From contig NZ_JAADZW010000017.1 of NCBI RefSeq assembly GCF_010645065.1, forward strand, positions 55,497 through 119,496: a stretch of DNA of 64,000 bases, written 5' to 3'. Below, piece after piece: positions 35,039 to 44,219 of the stretch. How positions within the stretch are numbered: the first letter of the stretch is position 1; each line of letters begins with the position of its first letter. The notes under the pieces were generated by a model. That model was not told the DNA's origin. It did not search any database and saw only the letters and a program-made list of their open reading frames with translations. Source of the stretch: Flavobacterium fluviatile. Lineage in GTDB: Bacteria > Bacteroidota > Bacteroidia > Flavobacteriales > Flavobacteriaceae. The position numbers and the translations under genes are program-made.

Positions 35039-36121
35039 TTATACAGTATCTTTTGAAAATACGTTTTTTAACAATATAGATTTATATGGAACTAATTTCT
35101 GTTCTTCATAGATTTGATTATCACCATCTATTTTTATTGCTCGAAAAAAAGGATATATATAAAAACAGCAAATAAAACTTATCATCCAAAATTTTTTATT
35201 TAATAATGCGTAAAGAATAATTTCTGAGACCAGAAGTATTTCAAAAATTCTAAAATAAATATAAATCCTTGTCAATTCTGTCGATTCTGAAAAAATATTT
35301 AGAAAAAGTATTGAAGATATATAGATTAATAGTAAATACTTTTGATGAGAGAATTTAAACCCAAATTTCTCATAATACCATAAAACAATTAAACCCATAA
35401 GATTTAATACCACCAATTTCATCAAAGGAACCGGAACAGCAAACTTACTCGAAACGTAAAAAAGGTAATGAGAGTCTTTGAAAAGAAAACTCAATAAATG
35501 AATAATACCAATTTGTGATATCACAAATGAGATTCCCATTAATAAATATAAGTGACGGATCTTTATAATTTCTCCCCACTTAAAAACAGCCATAAAGACT
35601 ACAAATGGGATTAAACAGCTATAATGAATTGATATACCCAATAGCATCAATAAAAAATATCTCCAATATTTTTTTTCCAATAAAAAGCTAAAAGCATAGA
35701 AAGCAATTGCAACTGACAAAAATTGTCTTATATAAGTAAAAGAATATAGAAATAAAACAGGTATCATAAAATAAAGCACTAATGGAAGACTACTTTTGTT
35801 TGTATATTTTCTAATGCCTAAATAAGCAAAGAGATAAGTGAAAAAAGAAAAAAAGAAAAAAAGGAATGTAATATCCAGCTTAAAAAATCTAAAAGCCTTC
35901 ATAATAGCTAAAAATCCAAACTCTACATTATTATCTCTAGTTCCTTCAAGATACCAATGAGTGTAACTTTTATAATCCCAACCTATGCCATCTCTAAAGC
36001 CTCCAATTAAAATCATGATGACAAGACAACATATACTTATGATTTTTTCTGTACTAGGATAGTAATAAGTAACAAGAAATAAAGCCAGAATTATAAAAAC
36101 TAATAAAATATAAAAAAACAT
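35039..36121 (-). CDS. EpsG-family / Wzy-like polymerase
   Basis: This 360-residue protein is almost entirely hydrophobic, with about ten helices. The N-terminal part has GGFRDGIGWDYKSYTHWY (about 42-59), the EpsG signature (R-x-G-x-x-x-D-Y-x-x-Y). YIRQFLSVAIAFYAF (about 130-144) and a later SIHYSCLIPF are also family-like. EpsG proteins are regarded as exopolysaccharide polymerases. A second, different polymerase-like gene lies at 40.9 kb. Confidence 0.87.
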   Translation of the reverse strand: MFFYILLVFIILALFLVTYYYPSTEKIISICCLVIMILIGGFRDGIGWDYKSYTHWYLEGTRDNNVEFGFLAIMKAFRFFKLDITFLFFFFSFFTYLFAYLGIRKYTNKSSLPLVLYFMIPVLFLYSFTYIRQFLSVAIAFYAFSFLLEKKYWRYFLLMLLGISIHYSCLIPFVVFMAVFKWGEIIKIRHLYLLMGISFVISQIGIIHLLSFLFKDSHYLFYVSSKFAVPVPLMKLVVLNLMGLIVLWYYEKFGFKFSHQKYLLLIYISSILFLNIFSESTELTRIYIYFRIFEILLVSEIILYALLNKKFWMISFICCFYIYPFFRAIKIDGDNQIYEEQKLVPYKSILLKNVFSKDTV

Positions 36122-36129
36122 ATTTCTTA

Positions 36130-36237
36130 TTATTTTCCTGCTATATATCGCAAATTATTTAAAAACCAGCTATCTTTCAATTCGATGTTTTTTAATTTCT
36201 TCCAATGTCTTACGAGTATTTGTATGTTATCCTTATC
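36130..36237 (-). pseudogene. Possible 35-codon C-terminal remnant of a lost gene
   Basis: Between the WbpV-like gene and the EpsG-like gene, one minus-strand frame reads 35 codons of protein-like composition (QILVRHWKKLKNIELKDSWF in the middle) and ends in TAA. The frame is closed by a stop just upstream and has no ATG. It looks like the tail of a gene, perhaps a transferase, whose front was deleted. I do not recognise the family. Confidence 0.4.
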
Positions 36238-37132
36238 CTATTATTTTATAAGAATTGATCGTTTTAATAAGCCCTTCTTTAGCTGAAACCGGAAGCTCTT
36301 TCATTAATTCTTTTTTAAGTTTTGTATTACTAACAATGTAATTCTCTGTCAATTTCTGCAATCTTTCTGTATTCAAAGGCAAGCGTAAATAATTACCTAA
36401 TCTAGCAATTGCTATTATTAAATTTGATGGAATATTCCAAATCCTGGTTTTTTTATCCAAACCAGTTCCTATTAATTTTATTAGTTCGTTAGTTGACAAT
36501 GATTCATCATCTGCTGCATGATAAATACCACTCGGAATATTTTTGTTTTCTAATATTTCTTTAATTATGAAACAAAGGTTTTCTATACTTAAAAAAGAAC
36601 GTTTATTATCAAATGCTCCTAATGGCCATGGAAATCCTTTTGCAACTAATTGATATAACAAATTTAGATTTCCTTTATTTCCAGGACCGTGAATCATGCA
36701 TGGCCTCAGTATATAAACTCTTTTTCCTTCCTGAATTTCCTTACTCAAAATATAGTCTTCTGCTTGTTGTTTAGCAATACCATAATGAGTTTTAGGGTTC
36801 GGAGTTACATCTTCAGTTAAAATCTCTGCTATTTCATCCGCAACCGCTTTTACAGTACTCATAAAAATAAAAACCGAAGCTTTTGAATTTAAAAAAACAT
36901 CAAACAATTGTTTGGTTAACTCAAAATTAGCTTCATAATAATCTTGGGGACGAGATACCTTTTTTAAGTCATGAGCTTTGCCTGCAAGGTGAATCACTGC
37001 GTTTGTTTCAAATTTAAAAGTTTGATTTATCAGAAAGCGCAAACTTAGAGCATTTATTTCATGAGTATCTTTTAAATAATCCTGAAGATTCTTACCAACA
37101 AATCCTGAAGCTCCTGTAATTGTTATTTTCAT
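36233..37132 (-). CDS. NAD-dependent sugar epimerase/reductase (WbpV-like)
   Basis: I start at the ATG at 37132 (MKITITGASGFVG), which overlaps the previous stop as ATGA; this gives 299 residues. It is an extended SDR: GASGFVG (7-13), FMSTVKAVAD (90-99) and catalytic YGIAK (Tyr117, Lys121). THYGIAKQQAE and RPCMIHGPGNKGNL resemble WbpV/WreQ enzymes that reduce the 4-keto group of UDP-4-keto-6-deoxy-GlcNAc to UDP-QuiNAc. A general UDP-hexose 4-epimerase is the alternative. The WecA/WbpL-like gene two positions downstream supports the QuiNAc reading. Confidence 0.8.
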   Translation of the reverse strand: MKITITGASGFVGKNLQDYLKDTHEINALSLRFLINQTFKFETNAVIHLAGKAHDLKKVSRPQDYYEANFELTKQLFDVFLNSKASVFIFMSTVKAVADEIAEILTEDVTPNPKTHYGIAKQQAEDYILSKEIQEGKRVYILRPCMIHGPGNKGNLNLLYQLVAKGFPWPLGAFDNKRSFLSIENLCFIIKEILENKNIPSGIYHAADDESLSTNELIKLIGTGLDKKTRIWNIPSNLIIAIARLGNYLRLPLNTERLQKLTENYIVSNTKLKKELMKELPVSAKEGLIKTINSYKIIG

Positions 37133-37872
37133 TTCCTTAAAAACCCAATTATTTTCCACATGAAACGTGCTTTTATTTTAACTGGCGAAAACTTAATATT
37201 ATTCATAGCCAGCGCTTTTTGAATCTCCTTACTAATTAATAAATATGAAGTAGCACCTGAACTGCTTAAACCTCCCACCAACATAGATGTAGTTGTTATT
37301 CCTGAATATTTCCAACTTATCTGATTTTTTAAAAAAAATCTGGTTATCAATTCATAATCTGCACCTATTTTAAAACCTAAATCGTAAACTCCAAATCTTG
37401 AAAAAAGTTCTTTTCTTAAAAAAATTGCAGGATGCGGAGGCATATATCCAATTTTAAGTTTTTCCGGAGTCCAATATTGAGAAGAATATAATCTTACAAT
37501 TTTACCATTTTCTTTATGTTGAATAATATTTCCAACTGAGGCTTCAATATTATTTTGCTTATGAAAAGTTGCTATTTCATCAATTACTGTATTGGAGTAA
37601 AAAATATCGTCTGAATTTAGAATTCCTATCAAATCTCCAGTTGTTAATTTGATTGCTTTATTCATGGCATCATATAACCCTTTATCTGGTTCAGAAATCC
37701 ATTTAGAGACTTTATCTTCATTTTTCTTGATTATCGCTGCTGTCCCATCTGAAGAGCCTCCATCTATAATGATGTATTCAAGATTTGTATAATTTTGTGA
37801 TGCCACAGATAAAATAGTTTTTTCAATGGTAGCATCACTATTATAACAAACAGTTATTATAGATATTTTCAT
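37129..37872 (-). CDS. Glycosyltransferase family 2 (WcaA-like)
   Basis: Single-domain GT2 of 247 residues: ISIITVCYNSDATIEKTILS, YIIIDGGSSDGTAAII (about 33-48), ISEPDKGLYDAMNKA (about 59-73) and metal site GILNSDDIFYS (about 83-93). It shares motif order with the GT2 genes at 18.3 and 19.0 kb. It is coupled at both ends by 4-bp overlaps. In WbpV/WbpL-containing loci a GT2 nearby often adds the second sugar; specificity is not visible. Confidence 0.86.
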   Translation of the reverse strand: MKISIITVCYNSDATIEKTILSVASQNYTNLEYIIIDGGSSDGTAAIIKKNEDKVSKWISEPDKGLYDAMNKAIKLTTGDLIGILNSDDIFYSNTVIDEIATFHKQNNIEASVGNIIQHKENGKIVRLYSSQYWTPEKLKIGYMPPHPAIFLRKELFSRFGVYDLGFKIGADYELITRFFLKNQISWKYSGITTTSMLVGGLSSSGATSYLLISKEIQKALAMNNIKFSPVKIKARFMWKIIGFLRK

Positions 37873-38945
37873 TTTAAATCTAAAGTTTTATAAATATTTA
37901 GGGTTTCTTGAAAACATATTTCCCAAGAAAATTTTTCAGCTCGAATTAATCCTTTTTCTACAACTTCCTTTCTATTCAATTCTATAATTGCTAATGCTTT
38001 GTTAAATTCATCAAAATCTAACCTGTCTATTAAAACACCGGCGTTTCCTGCTACTTCAGGTATAGAAGAACTGTTCATCGCAATAAAAGGGGATCCTGCC
38101 CGCATAGCTTCCAAAATAGGAATACCAAAACCTTCATAAGATGATAGATATAACAAAGCAATACAACTGTTATATAGCTCATTCAATTTTTGATTTTTCA
38201 CATGTAAAAAAAACTCCCAACGATTTGGAAGAAATTCATTTAACAACTTTAATTCCTTTGCATTTAAAGCTCCTCCCACAATCTTTAATTTATGCTTAGA
38301 ACTACTCTGTGACACAGCTTTAACTGTGAAATCAAAATTTTTATAGGATACTCTCGACCCTACAAACAAAAAGAAATCCGAATTTCCCAATTTATCTGTT
38401 GAACTTTTTAAAGGAAAATAATCATCAGCTACACCGTTGTAAACTACTTCTATCCTTTTATTAGCAAACTGCGGATAAAAAATCAATAAATCCCTTTTTG
38501 TATTCTCCGAAATACAGATAATCACATCGGCCACTTCCAACGCTCTCCTCTTTTGAAAAATATGTATCCATTTTTTTAGCCCTTTTACATAATATTCGTA
38601 GGTAAAATCATGTACCGTTACTACTTCCTTTACCTCATTATTTCTTTTAACAAATTTATTAAGAGTTCTGTAATATGTCGAATGAAAAATAAATTTATCT
38701 CCTTTAAAATCTAACTTAACATCTCTGTATCTAAATAAAAAATTAGACTTTTTATTATTTATTACAGACTCTTGATTAATTAGAATCGTTTCTCTAAAAA
38801 TGTTTTTATTAGCTCTTTTCTCTTCAATAAATAAAATATTCAAAGACTTTTTTTCTAAAAACCTCGTTATTAATTCTCTCCAGTATACTGAGATCCCTCC
38901 TGAATTTTGTAATGAAAAAACAATATTATCAATTAAAATTTTCAT
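37869..38945 (-). CDS. Glycosyltransferase family 4 (GT-B)
   Basis: The protein has 358 residues with a mannosyltransferase-like GT4 layout: NSGGISVYWREL (about 14-25), FFLFVGSRVSYKNFDFTVKA (about 191-210, the K-N contact to the nucleotide), and EX7E in SYEGFGIPILEAMRAGSP. VTVHDFTYEYYVKGL also marks this subfamily. The next gene upstream is a paralogue with the same motif set, so the pair may add two similar residues in succession (inference). Confidence 0.88.
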   Translation of the reverse strand: MKILIDNIVFSLQNSGGISVYWRELITRFLEKKSLNILFIEEKRANKNIFRETILINQESVINNKKSNFLFRYRDVKLDFKGDKFIFHSTYYRTLNKFVKRNNEVKEVVTVHDFTYEYYVKGLKKWIHIFQKRRALEVADVIICISENTKRDLLIFYPQFANKRIEVVYNGVADDYFPLKSSTDKLGNSDFFLFVGSRVSYKNFDFTVKAVSQSSSKHKLKIVGGALNAKELKLLNEFLPNRWEFFLHVKNQKLNELYNSCIALLYLSSYEGFGIPILEAMRAGSPFIAMNSSSIPEVAGNAGVLIDRLDFDEFNKALAIIELNRKEVVEKGLIRAEKFSWEICFQETLNIYKTLDLK

Positions 38946-38954
38946 TTTTTTTTA

Positions 38955-40064
38955 TTAAACATCTGAATCTAAATAATCCTTAAATCCTCTTGCTATAATA
39001 TCCCAATCATATTTTAATAATTCTTCCCTGTTATTCTGATTAATTACCTTGTCTCCCTGTATTAATTTCAAAATACTTTCAACCCAAACATCTTCATCCC
39101 ATCCTGTTACTGTAGTTCCAAAAGTAGATCCTAACTCAATCATTGCAGAATTATAAGGGGTCAATATAGGACATCCGCATACAACAGCTTCTAGAATTGG
39201 CAAACCAAACCCTTCATTTAAAGAACTACTCACGTATAAGTCAGCAATATTATATAACATAACCAATTCCTCAATATCAACATAACCAGTATACTTAACA
39301 TAAGAGCTTTCTTCAGGGGCTACTTTAATTGATTTCCCCCAGCCTTTGCTACCAACCACTAACAATGAAATTTTCTCACTTACTATACGTGGCATCAATT
39401 GTAATAAAAATTGAAAATTCTTTCGGGGTTCCAAAGTTCCTACACATAAAATAAAAGGATTGCTTACATTATATTTTGAAATAATTTCTTTTTTCTTTTC
39501 TTCTGATAAAAACATTTTTCTAAACCTGCTGAAATCTATTCCGGAACCTACAAAAATAGTATTACACTTCCTATTAGGATATAGTTTAATTAATTCATTT
39601 TTAGTATAATCTGAAACACACCATATATAGTCTGATTTTTTAATCGATTGAGAAGTGAAAACTTTATTTTCTATCCAGCTTTTTATAGACATTGTATAAC
39701 TGTAATATATAAAAACAAAATCATGAATTGTTACCATTTTTTTTATGCAACTTTTTAAAAAAAATGGAAGCACCTGTCCTGGTCCCCAAAAAATATCGCC
39801 TTCTAAGGAATTAACTAAAAAAGGTAACTTAAAAAAAAACCAAATCAAACCATTTTTTTTAAATAAATAAAAAGGTGCTTCAATAAATTTAATTTTAGAC
39901 TTTTCATAAAATCTACAGGTTACTTCTGATTGAATTTTTTTATGTGAAAGAATATAAAATTCAAAATTTTCAAACTTAGACAATGAATTTATTGCATCAA
40001 TCAAATAATTAGAAACCCCTGTTGCCTTACCTGTAAGACACCTTCCGTCTACTATTATCTTCAT
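38955..40064 (-). CDS. Glycosyltransferase family 4 (GT-B)
   Basis: GT4 of 369 residues: DGRCLTGKATGVSNYLIDAI (6-25), MVTIHDFVFIYYSYTM (about 111-126), FILCVGTLEPRKNFQFLLQL (about 194-213) and EX7E in SLNEGFGLPILEAVVCGCP. The TLEPRKN element is the classic donor loop of mannosyl- and rhamnosyltransferase-like GT4 proteins. It overlaps the upstream GT2 gene by 4 bp. Confidence 0.88.
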   Translation of the reverse strand: MKIIVDGRCLTGKATGVSNYLIDAINSLSKFENFEFYILSHKKIQSEVTCRFYEKSKIKFIEAPFYLFKKNGLIWFFFKLPFLVNSLEGDIFWGPGQVLPFFLKSCIKKMVTIHDFVFIYYSYTMSIKSWIENKVFTSQSIKKSDYIWCVSDYTKNELIKLYPNRKCNTIFVGSGIDFSRFRKMFLSEEKKKEIISKYNVSNPFILCVGTLEPRKNFQFLLQLMPRIVSEKISLLVVGSKGWGKSIKVAPEESSYVKYTGYVDIEELVMLYNIADLYVSSSLNEGFGLPILEAVVCGCPILTPYNSAMIELGSTFGTTVTGWDEDVWVESILKLIQGDKVINQNNREELLKYDWDIIARGFKDYLDSDV

Positions 40065-40882
40065 CCTTTCTTTAATCTATTTATAGAAATTAGATTAGAC
40101 CTCTTCCTACCTATAAACAGTCTAATAAATGTTTTTAAACTATATTTTACATAATCGGAAACTAAAATAATTTTAGCTTCATATTTACTTATTACATTAT
40201 AACTCATCAAAATAGTCAACATCTCCCGCTTAGCTTTTATAAAGTTTGTCCTTTGCGAAGAAACTCCATTAGTCGTAAAATTAGCAACCTCTAAATCAAT
40301 TAAACAAAACGATGTTTTATTCTTTAAAGCCCTTATCCAAAAATCATAATCCATATGTATTTCATAATTTTTAAAATTCCCGATACGATTGAATAACTCT
40401 GATTTTACAAAAGAAGCTTGATGTGCAATAATATTAGATTGATATAATTCTTCTATCTCAACCTTCCTGTTGGGATGATTATATCCTAAATATACACCTA
40501 TTGAATCTACAATTTTTACTCTGCCTGAAATCACATCGTAGGGACTGTTATTTAAAAAATTAAAATAAATTTTCTCTAATATAGCTGCATCGAAAAAATA
40601 GTCTCCAGAATTCAAAAAATAAATCCACTTTCCTGACGCATACTTTAAGCCTTTATTAAATGCATCAGTTATCCCATTATCTTTCTCGCAGATATATTTA
40701 TCGATAAAATTACAATTTTTAGATAGTACCTCTGAAGTGCCATCTGTTGACAAACCATCAACAATAATATATTCAAAATCTTTAAAGCTTTGTCTTTTTA
40801 TACTTTCAATTGTTTTCACAATTCCCTTAACATCATTATAAACCACAGTCACAATTGAAATACTTGGCCGCATATCATTCAT
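40061..40882 (-). CDS. Glycosyltransferase family 2 (WcaA-like)
   Basis: GT2 of 273 residues: ISIVTVVYNDVKGIVKTIES, YIIVDGLSTDGTSEVLS, EKDNGITDAFNKGLKYASG and metal site YFLNSGDYFF. The ATG at 40882 overlaps the polymerase stop by 8 bp; a second ATG three codons later is also possible. Substrate not readable. Confidence 0.86.
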   Translation of the reverse strand: MNDMRPSISIVTVVYNDVKGIVKTIESIKRQSFKDFEYIIVDGLSTDGTSEVLSKNCNFIDKYICEKDNGITDAFNKGLKYASGKWIYFLNSGDYFFDAAILEKIYFNFLNNSPYDVISGRVKIVDSIGVYLGYNHPNRKVEIEELYQSNIIAHQASFVKSELFNRIGNFKNYEIHMDYDFWIRALKNKTSFCLIDLEVANFTTNGVSSQRTNFIKAKREMLTILMSYNVISKYEAKIILVSDYVKYSLKTFIRLFIGRKRSNLISINRLKKG

Positions 40883-42104
40883 AAAATATTTCTTTTATCT
40901 TTTCTCTCCTTAGTTCCATTAACTCTATCATTAAAAGTAATAATACAAATGCTAAAGGGACATTTATTAATGGTCTTTGGATGTAGAGTAAAAATTCAAT
41001 AAAAATTACCTTTAAAATGAAAACATCTACTATTAATCCGTTATCTACTCTATATAAATATTTAAACTGAAATAAATAAATACTAAAAACAATTATAGTT
41101 CCTACAATTCCGTAGAAAACAAAAAAACCCACTAAAGACGAAGGATCATATCCGAAAAATCTCATGTTTGTTAATACATTTTCCTTGCCATGCCCTAGCA
41201 ATGGCTTCTCAGCAAAAAATTCAAATCCTTTCTCAAAATGTACAGACCTGTTATCCCCCTTGATAGTCCCATTATCAGATTTTTCAAACCTGTCTATTGT
41301 TGCTAAACTTAAAACACCTATGATGGGAAAATTACTTTTTAAGGAGCTGAATAAAACCAACAAAAGACTAACAACTATACAGAGTTTGAAATACTGCTTC
41401 ATCCAATTTTTATAAAATAATAATTGAAAAAACAAAGCAATATAAAAGGCAAGTGACAACGTAAATATACCTGAAAAAATCAATAATTTCTCGTATCTGG
41501 AATTCTTAAAACTAAGCTGGTTAATCAACAAGGCAAATGTTAAATAAAATGCAAATGTTCCTGGTTCATCAAAGAAACCGGCTATTCTTAATAATTGAAA
41601 ATCACCACCACTGTTAAAAACAGCATTCGAAAATGTAAATAGATAATTAACGGAATGTATTTCTTCATTTCCAATATAACCTAAATTTGGTATCCTCCCA
41701 ATAAGTCCTAGAAAAAAAGCCAAACCACCTGATATGCCCATTATAATCATTATCCAAATGTATGATCTGGCAAATTCCTCAATTCCAGAAATCTTATTTA
41801 TAGTAAGATAAATTAATACTATAAAAAAAAGTGGTATAATCTGGGATAAAGCCGTACTGTCATGATGATAAAAAATAGTAAAAAAATAATATAATCCATT
41901 TATGAACACGACAAACAACATCAACTTATTTGTATAGGATAATCTAAATTTATCATTAACTAATAACAAAATTGAAAGTAAAAAAAAAGAAAACAATTTT
42001 AGAACTAAATACGGAAACCCTTGTATCAAATAAAAACTGAATGGGGGGTTACATAATAACAGCAACCAAATAAAAAAAATTGAAATTATCTTTTTGCTAG
42101 GCAT
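40875..42104 (-). CDS. wzy: Wzy-like O-antigen/exopolysaccharide polymerase
   Basis: I start at the ATG at 42104 (409 aa); a TTG precedes it by one codon. The protein is highly hydrophobic with about eleven helices. A periplasmic loop carries RIAGFFDEPGTFAFYL (about 174-189), a motif common in Bacteroidota Wzy proteins. A later segment has GFEFFAEKPLLGHGKENVL, the ExPLLGxG pattern of the Wzy_C family. The tail YIQRPLINVPLAFVLLLLM is a final helix. Such proteins join lipid-linked repeat units in the periplasm after Wzx flipping. It is translationally coupled to both neighbours. Confidence 0.87.
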   Translation of the reverse strand: MPSKKIISIFFIWLLLLCNPPFSFYLIQGFPYLVLKLFSFFLLSILLLVNDKFRLSYTNKLMLFVVFINGLYYFFTIFYHHDSTALSQIIPLFFIVLIYLTINKISGIEEFARSYIWIMIIMGISGGLAFFLGLIGRIPNLGYIGNEEIHSVNYLFTFSNAVFNSGGDFQLLRIAGFFDEPGTFAFYLTFALLINQLSFKNSRYEKLLIFSGIFTLSLAFYIALFFQLLFYKNWMKQYFKLCIVVSLLLVLFSSLKSNFPIIGVLSLATIDRFEKSDNGTIKGDNRSVHFEKGFEFFAEKPLLGHGKENVLTNMRFFGYDPSSLVGFFVFYGIVGTIIVFSIYLFQFKYLYRVDNGLIVDVFILKVIFIEFLLYIQRPLINVPLAFVLLLLMIELMELRREKIKEIFYE

Positions 42105-43332
42105 CAATCAAAATAGTATTATAATGAGCTATTAATTTATTTATTACAATTTTTTGAGAAAATTTATCTTTAACATTTGCAATAGCTCTTTCTGAAAGTT
42201 CATTTGACAAAACATAACCTATACCCTTTGCTAAATCCTCCACATCAAAAGGTTTTGCCAGATAACCGTTAACTTTATGATTCACTATATCTTTTAAACC
42301 TGATGTATCAAAGGCTACAACTGGGGATCCACAAGCCATAGCCTCAACTGCAACTTGTCCAAAACTTTCTTGTTTAGAAGGCACTACAACAACATCTGAT
42401 GCAGAAAAAAGAGTTACAAGTAAATCCTGGCTACTAACATAGCCCAGATAGTTCAATGTAAATCCTTTAAAAATCTCTTTGCCTTTTTTTTCAGTTCCAA
42501 AAATAAAAATCTCAACATTACTTTTATTATCTAAGTGCTCTAGAGAATCTAAAAAAAGTTTCATTCCTTTATTAGAATCAAACTCAAAATTTGAACCCCC
42601 TGTTGTTATTACTTTTATATTTGAGTCAATACCAAAAAACAACTTTGACTCTACTTTTGATTTTGGATTATATAAATCAGTATCAATTAAATTTGGAATG
42701 CATTCAACGCTTTTATTTTTAAAAATAGATGATGCTTCTGCACAATTTTTCATCCAATTACTGGGAGAAGTCAAATTAATATTTTTAAAATCAGTAAGAT
42801 ATTTAAACTTATAGTTCCAAAATTGTTTGCTTATATCATTTTTTTTCGATGACCCCAAATAATCACAAGATCCGCAAGCAACTTCATATTTCAAACAGTT
42901 ACCTGGCGTATGACAACCTCCTGTAAAAATAAAAGAATCATGTAAAGTCCAAACTATTTTCTGCTTAATTAAAGATAATCCCTTGATAGAAATGATACCC
43001 GGTCCCAAATAATGAAAATGAATAATATCTGGATTTAATTTATTAATTTTTCTCACAAAACTCTTGTCTGGAAAACACATTATAGAAAAATCATTCCCTT
43101 TTCTTTTTTTAAAAGTGCTAATTAAAAATCTTTGGATATAAAACCCAAAATAAGCATATAGTTTTTCTATTAGCCCATTCATTTGAATAATTGAAGGATC
43201 CTTAGATAGTTTTTTGTTGTAAACTAGCATTTTTGTATCAATACCCTTTTTTTGTAACGCGCAATGATATCTAAAAGCTGCTTTTGCTGCCCCTCCAACA
43301 TTATCTGTATAGCAAATATGAAGGACTTTCAT
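42097..43332 (-). CDS. Glycosyltransferase family 4 with Cys-rich insert
   Basis: This 411-residue GT4 begins LHICYTDNVGGAAKAAFRYH (4-23). A cysteine cluster GGCHTPGNCLKYEVACGSCD (about 137-156) follows in the acceptor domain after WTLHDSFIF. Both features define a subgroup of exopolysaccharide GT4 enzymes that includes the gene at 24.6-25.9 kb. The donor domain has ITTGGSNFEFDSNKGMKLFL and EX7E in SKQESFGQVAVEAMACGSP. The Cys/His cluster could bind zinc (inference). Confidence 0.86.
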   Translation of the reverse strand: MKVLHICYTDNVGGAAKAAFRYHCALQKKGIDTKMLVYNKKLSKDPSIIQMNGLIEKLYAYFGFYIQRFLISTFKKRKGNDFSIMCFPDKSFVRKINKLNPDIIHFHYLGPGIISIKGLSLIKQKIVWTLHDSFIFTGGCHTPGNCLKYEVACGSCDYLGSSKKNDISKQFWNYKFKYLTDFKNINLTSPSNWMKNCAEASSIFKNKSVECIPNLIDTDLYNPKSKVESKLFFGIDSNIKVITTGGSNFEFDSNKGMKLFLDSLEHLDNKSNVEIFIFGTEKKGKEIFKGFTLNYLGYVSSQDLLVTLFSASDVVVVPSKQESFGQVAVEAMACGSPVVAFDTSGLKDIVNHKVNGYLAKPFDVEDLAKGIGYVLSNELSERAIANVKDKFSQKIVINKLIAHYNTILIDA

Positions 43333-43334
43333 AT

Positions 43335-44219
43335 CTATTTTAATTTTAATTTGAATATAAAGTTAGCTCTTTGACGCCACTCATTATCTCTATGTTTAAT
43401 CCAAAGAAAAACATATCTAAAAATGAAAATTCCCTTTGAGAATAATATAAATGATTGAGAATAGTATTTCTTTAAAAAAATATATCTACTTTCTTCAAAC
43501 CATTTAAATTTTTGAAACGAAATTTTCATTGTTTGCCCCATCAAATGAATGATTCTGGCTTCAGTAATAATTTTCAAATCATATCCTGCCATTTTTATTC
43601 TTCGACATAAATCGACTTCTTCAAAAAATAAAAAAAACTTTTCATCAAAATAACCAATCTGATCTAAAACACTTTTTCTAACAAATAAATCTGCTCCAGA
43701 AATAAAATCTACATCAACATCATTATCATCATCAGAAATAAAACCTTCGCTAGATTTGTTTATTTTAATATCCTTTGGAATTATTTTCAATGGAAAAACT
43801 TCAAGTAAATACTGTGTTACCGATGGAAATCGTCCATAAGAAATTTGATTGTTATGTTTCTCATCAAAAACTCTTGCACCAACTGCTGCAACATTAATAT
43901 TCTTCTCTAAGAAATCATATAGTATTTTGCAAGTGTCATTGAGCAATAAAGTATCTGGATTTAAAAAGAAAACATATTCACCTCTTGCCTTAGATAATCC
44001 TATGTTGTTAGCATAGCCAAATCCACCGTTGTATTTACTTTTTAAGAATAAAACATTTTGAAAAGTATTTAATAAGTCCTCTTCAATATTGTCAATAGAA
44101 TTGTTATCGACAACAATTATTTCATACTGAACCCCTTTTGTGTACTCTAAAATTGATTTTATACATTCAACTACATATTTTTTGCAATTATATGAAACTA
44201 TTATAACTGATACTTGCAT
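43335..44219 (-). CDS. Glycosyltransferase family 2 (rhamnosyltransferase-like)
   Basis: GT2 of 294 residues: VSVIIVSYNCKKYVVECIKS, IIVVDNNSIDNIEEDLL, KYNGGFGYANNIGLSKARG and metal site FFLNPDTLLL. FLFFEEVDLCRRIKMAGYDL is the block that marks dTDP-rhamnosyltransferase-like GT2 members (WbbL type). The rml genes in this window would provide dTDP-rhamnose, so a rhamnosyltransferase role is plausible but not proven. Its start lies within the end of the decayed acyltransferase frame. Confidence 0.85.
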   Translation of the reverse strand: MQVSVIIVSYNCKKYVVECIKSILEYTKGVQYEIIVVDNNSIDNIEEDLLNTFQNVLFLKSKYNGGFGYANNIGLSKARGEYVFFLNPDTLLLNDTCKILYDFLEKNINVAAVGARVFDEKHNNQISYGRFPSVTQYLLEVFPLKIIPKDIKINKSSEGFISDDDNDVDVDFISGADLFVRKSVLDQIGYFDEKFFLFFEEVDLCRRIKMAGYDLKIITEARIIHLMGQTMKISFQKFKWFEESRYIFLKKYYSQSFILFSKGIFIFRYVFLWIKHRDNEWRQRANFIFKLKLK

